The notes under the pieces are model-generated. The model was given only the letters and a program-made list of their open reading frames with translations, did not search any database and was not told the origin of the DNA. Shown here one piece after another: positions 62,621 through 64,000 of a stretch of 64,000 bases of DNA (positions within the stretch are counted from its first letter, which is position 1; each line of letters starts with the position of its first letter). The stretch is from Aulostomus chinensis. Its lineage: Eukaryota > Chordata > Actinopteri > Syngnathiformes > Aulostomidae. The translations under genes were made by a program, and so were the position numbers. The stretch is from contig JBBMOA010000017.1 in NCBI GenBank assembly GCA_037954235.1, forward strand, positions 23,590,527 to 23,654,526. Direction: 5' to 3'.

Positions 62621-63701
62621 TATCCCTGATTTAACTGCTGCTACCGTAGATTGTACACGAGCCCGAGGTGCTAAAATCGGCGCATCTCTTGCGTACAAGA
62701 GGTCAAATCCCATGCACCAGAGTTTAAAACGACCTGGTTTATTTTTTGTGGGTGCGGTAACATTTAAAGCTTCAGAACTCAGTACAGTACAAGGACTTGC
62801 GTCCCAGCCAGAGCGGAGGCCTGATCCCTCCGGTGCTGCCCGACTGACGCGTGTCACGCACGATCCAACAAGTCGTCTCATCAGGACCTGCGCTTGTCGC
62901 TTAGAAACGGCATCGTTGCAGCTCATCGCACGTGGCAAAGTAACAGATGCAGGCGGAACTGTCACCAGATGGTTCCCCGGCAGCTTCTAGAAGAAGTCAC
63001 CAATCAGAATAGATGGGACCTGACCCGGTGGACACCAGTCGACACACCTCTACTGGTCTCGGAACATCAGGACTGTTGAGACCAGGTTCCATGATCGGTT
63101 TTCTAAAAGGCAGCAAAGAAGTACAAGACGTGTGTGTAGGTGATTGTTGAGACGGCTAATGTTGCGTAAGGCAGTGCTTTTATGGGGGGAAAAAACCCAC
63201 TGTACAGGGGCACGGTGCAGGTGTGACGTCCCCCAGTACGCGTTCCAGTAACGGTCCCTCTGAGGCAGCTGTGTTCCAGTGCCTGCTTTAGCTGAACTGG
63301 GCCCCTGACTGATTGTGAGACAGGACAAAACACACCGCCGATTCCATCTCAAAAAAGCATCACCTCACCCCTTTTAATGGCCCCCATTGAGCTCTGTGGG
63401 GGGGGGGGGGGGGGGCTGCGTATACTCACCCCTGCCCCCCTTTCCACACTACGTGAAGCACCCCTGGTCAATCCCCTTTTCCCTCTCCAACAACAGAATG
63501 GTTCCCTTCAACAGAATAGTTGCTTGAACCCCGACGGTGTTTACTTCCTGCACGCGAGCCTGAGAGAGACAGAGGTGATGAGTGTTTGAGACAAAAGTTG
63601 AGTGGGAAGCATGCGTCAGAGAGAACAGGCTGCAGTTTTCCATTTTTAGCCGCCTGTCGCTGGGATCGTGAAGTTTTTGCTACTGAGGGTGGATTTGTAA
63701 C

Positions 63702-63725
63702 ACACACACACACACACACACACGC
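63702..63725 (+). repeat. (CA)n microsatellite
   Basis: Twelve CA units followed by CGCACGCACGCACTCA in rock2 intron 1. Confidence 0.9.
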
Positions 63726-64000
63726 ACGCACGCACTCACAGGGCTCAGAAATGTCCTTTTTTGCAGGTGGAAGAAAAACATGCATACTTTCAGTGCCAAA
63801 ATAATTGCTCACAGGCTCATATTGAGTAAACAATGAATCACAAATCCCCTGCTATTGTGGCATTGCAACAGTCAAGAACAGAAAGAAAACACCAGAGAAA
63901 ACTGCATCCGCGATTCAGGGCGCCGTCAGTAATTCTCAGTCATTAATCCCGCTGGTTAACCTGGGGTCCGGGTAGAGTTGGAGGCGTTTGTCAAGTCGCA

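Larger units (their letters stand above)
61080..64000 (+). other. rock2: rock2 intron 1 (partial)
   Basis: No second rock2 exon was recognised before the window ends. It contains a short ATATCGGCAGTC / GGCCGATATATTGAC repeat fragment (61300-61370), a fragment related to the 51601-52384 element (62300-62620), an 18-base G-run near 63400-63416 and a (CA)n tract (63702-63725). Open frames between 62559 and 62990 have no recognised domains. Confidence 0.75.

Noticed and set aside
62559..62990. 143- and 132-codon frames on opposite strands in the rock2 intron
   Set aside because: No similarity to rock2 exons or any recognised family; they overlap a diverged repeat fragment.

Overview
The window is vertebrate nuclear DNA, almost certainly from a ray-finned (teleost) fish. 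Evidence for this is intron-rich genes with canonical GT/AG junctions, very abundant (CA/GT)n microsatellites, and interspersed repeats of types typical of teleosts: short tRNA-headed elements, palindromic MITEs and a hAT-type element. There is no sign of bacterial, plasmid or viral gene organisation.

Layout. Positions 1-3613 lie in the first intron of a minus-strand pdss2 gene. Its first coding exon is at 3614-3861, with a compact promoter just upstream. Next comes 3.5-4 kb of intergenic DNA. The main gene is sobp (sine oculis-binding protein homologue) on the plus strand. Six coding exons were placed by reading splice junctions and checking phase: 7823-7918, 19420-19540, 20996-21205, 26579-26730, 39699-39794 and 46761-48785. 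They join in frame to exactly 2,700 nt (899 residues plus stop). A non-coding terminal exon probably starts at 50979 and runs to a poly(A) signal at 56575. From about 60 kb a second plus-strand gene begins. Its first coding exon (60981-61079) looks like the N-terminus of a Rho-kinase 2 (rock2) orthologue, and the window ends inside its first intron.

Gene relations. pdss2 and sobp are head to head, as on human chromosome 6q21. rock2 as the downstream neighbour differs from the human order, where ROCK2 is on 2p25. pdss2 acts in mitochondrial coenzyme Q synthesis, sobp is a nuclear SIX-protein cofactor and rock2 is a cytoskeletal kinase. They share no pathway, so the arrangement is one of chromosomal history rather than an operon-like system.

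Non-coding DNA. Most of the window is intron. It holds at least two palindromic MITE families in several copies each, a third foldback family built from short subrepeats, a hAT-type element with a recognisable 8-bp target duplication, two other elements with CCCCTTT-type inverted ends, a tRNA-headed element, many microsatellites (one (TATC)n tract of about 310 bp), and several repeat-free stretches that look like conserved regulatory DNA, one with a perfect PBX-MEIS site. I found no evidence of an undescribed protein system. The more unusual observations concern the sobp stop codon next to a predicted splice junction, SUMO-related motifs in the protein, a G-run pair by the last splice acceptor, a strong-context uORF, and the repeat families.
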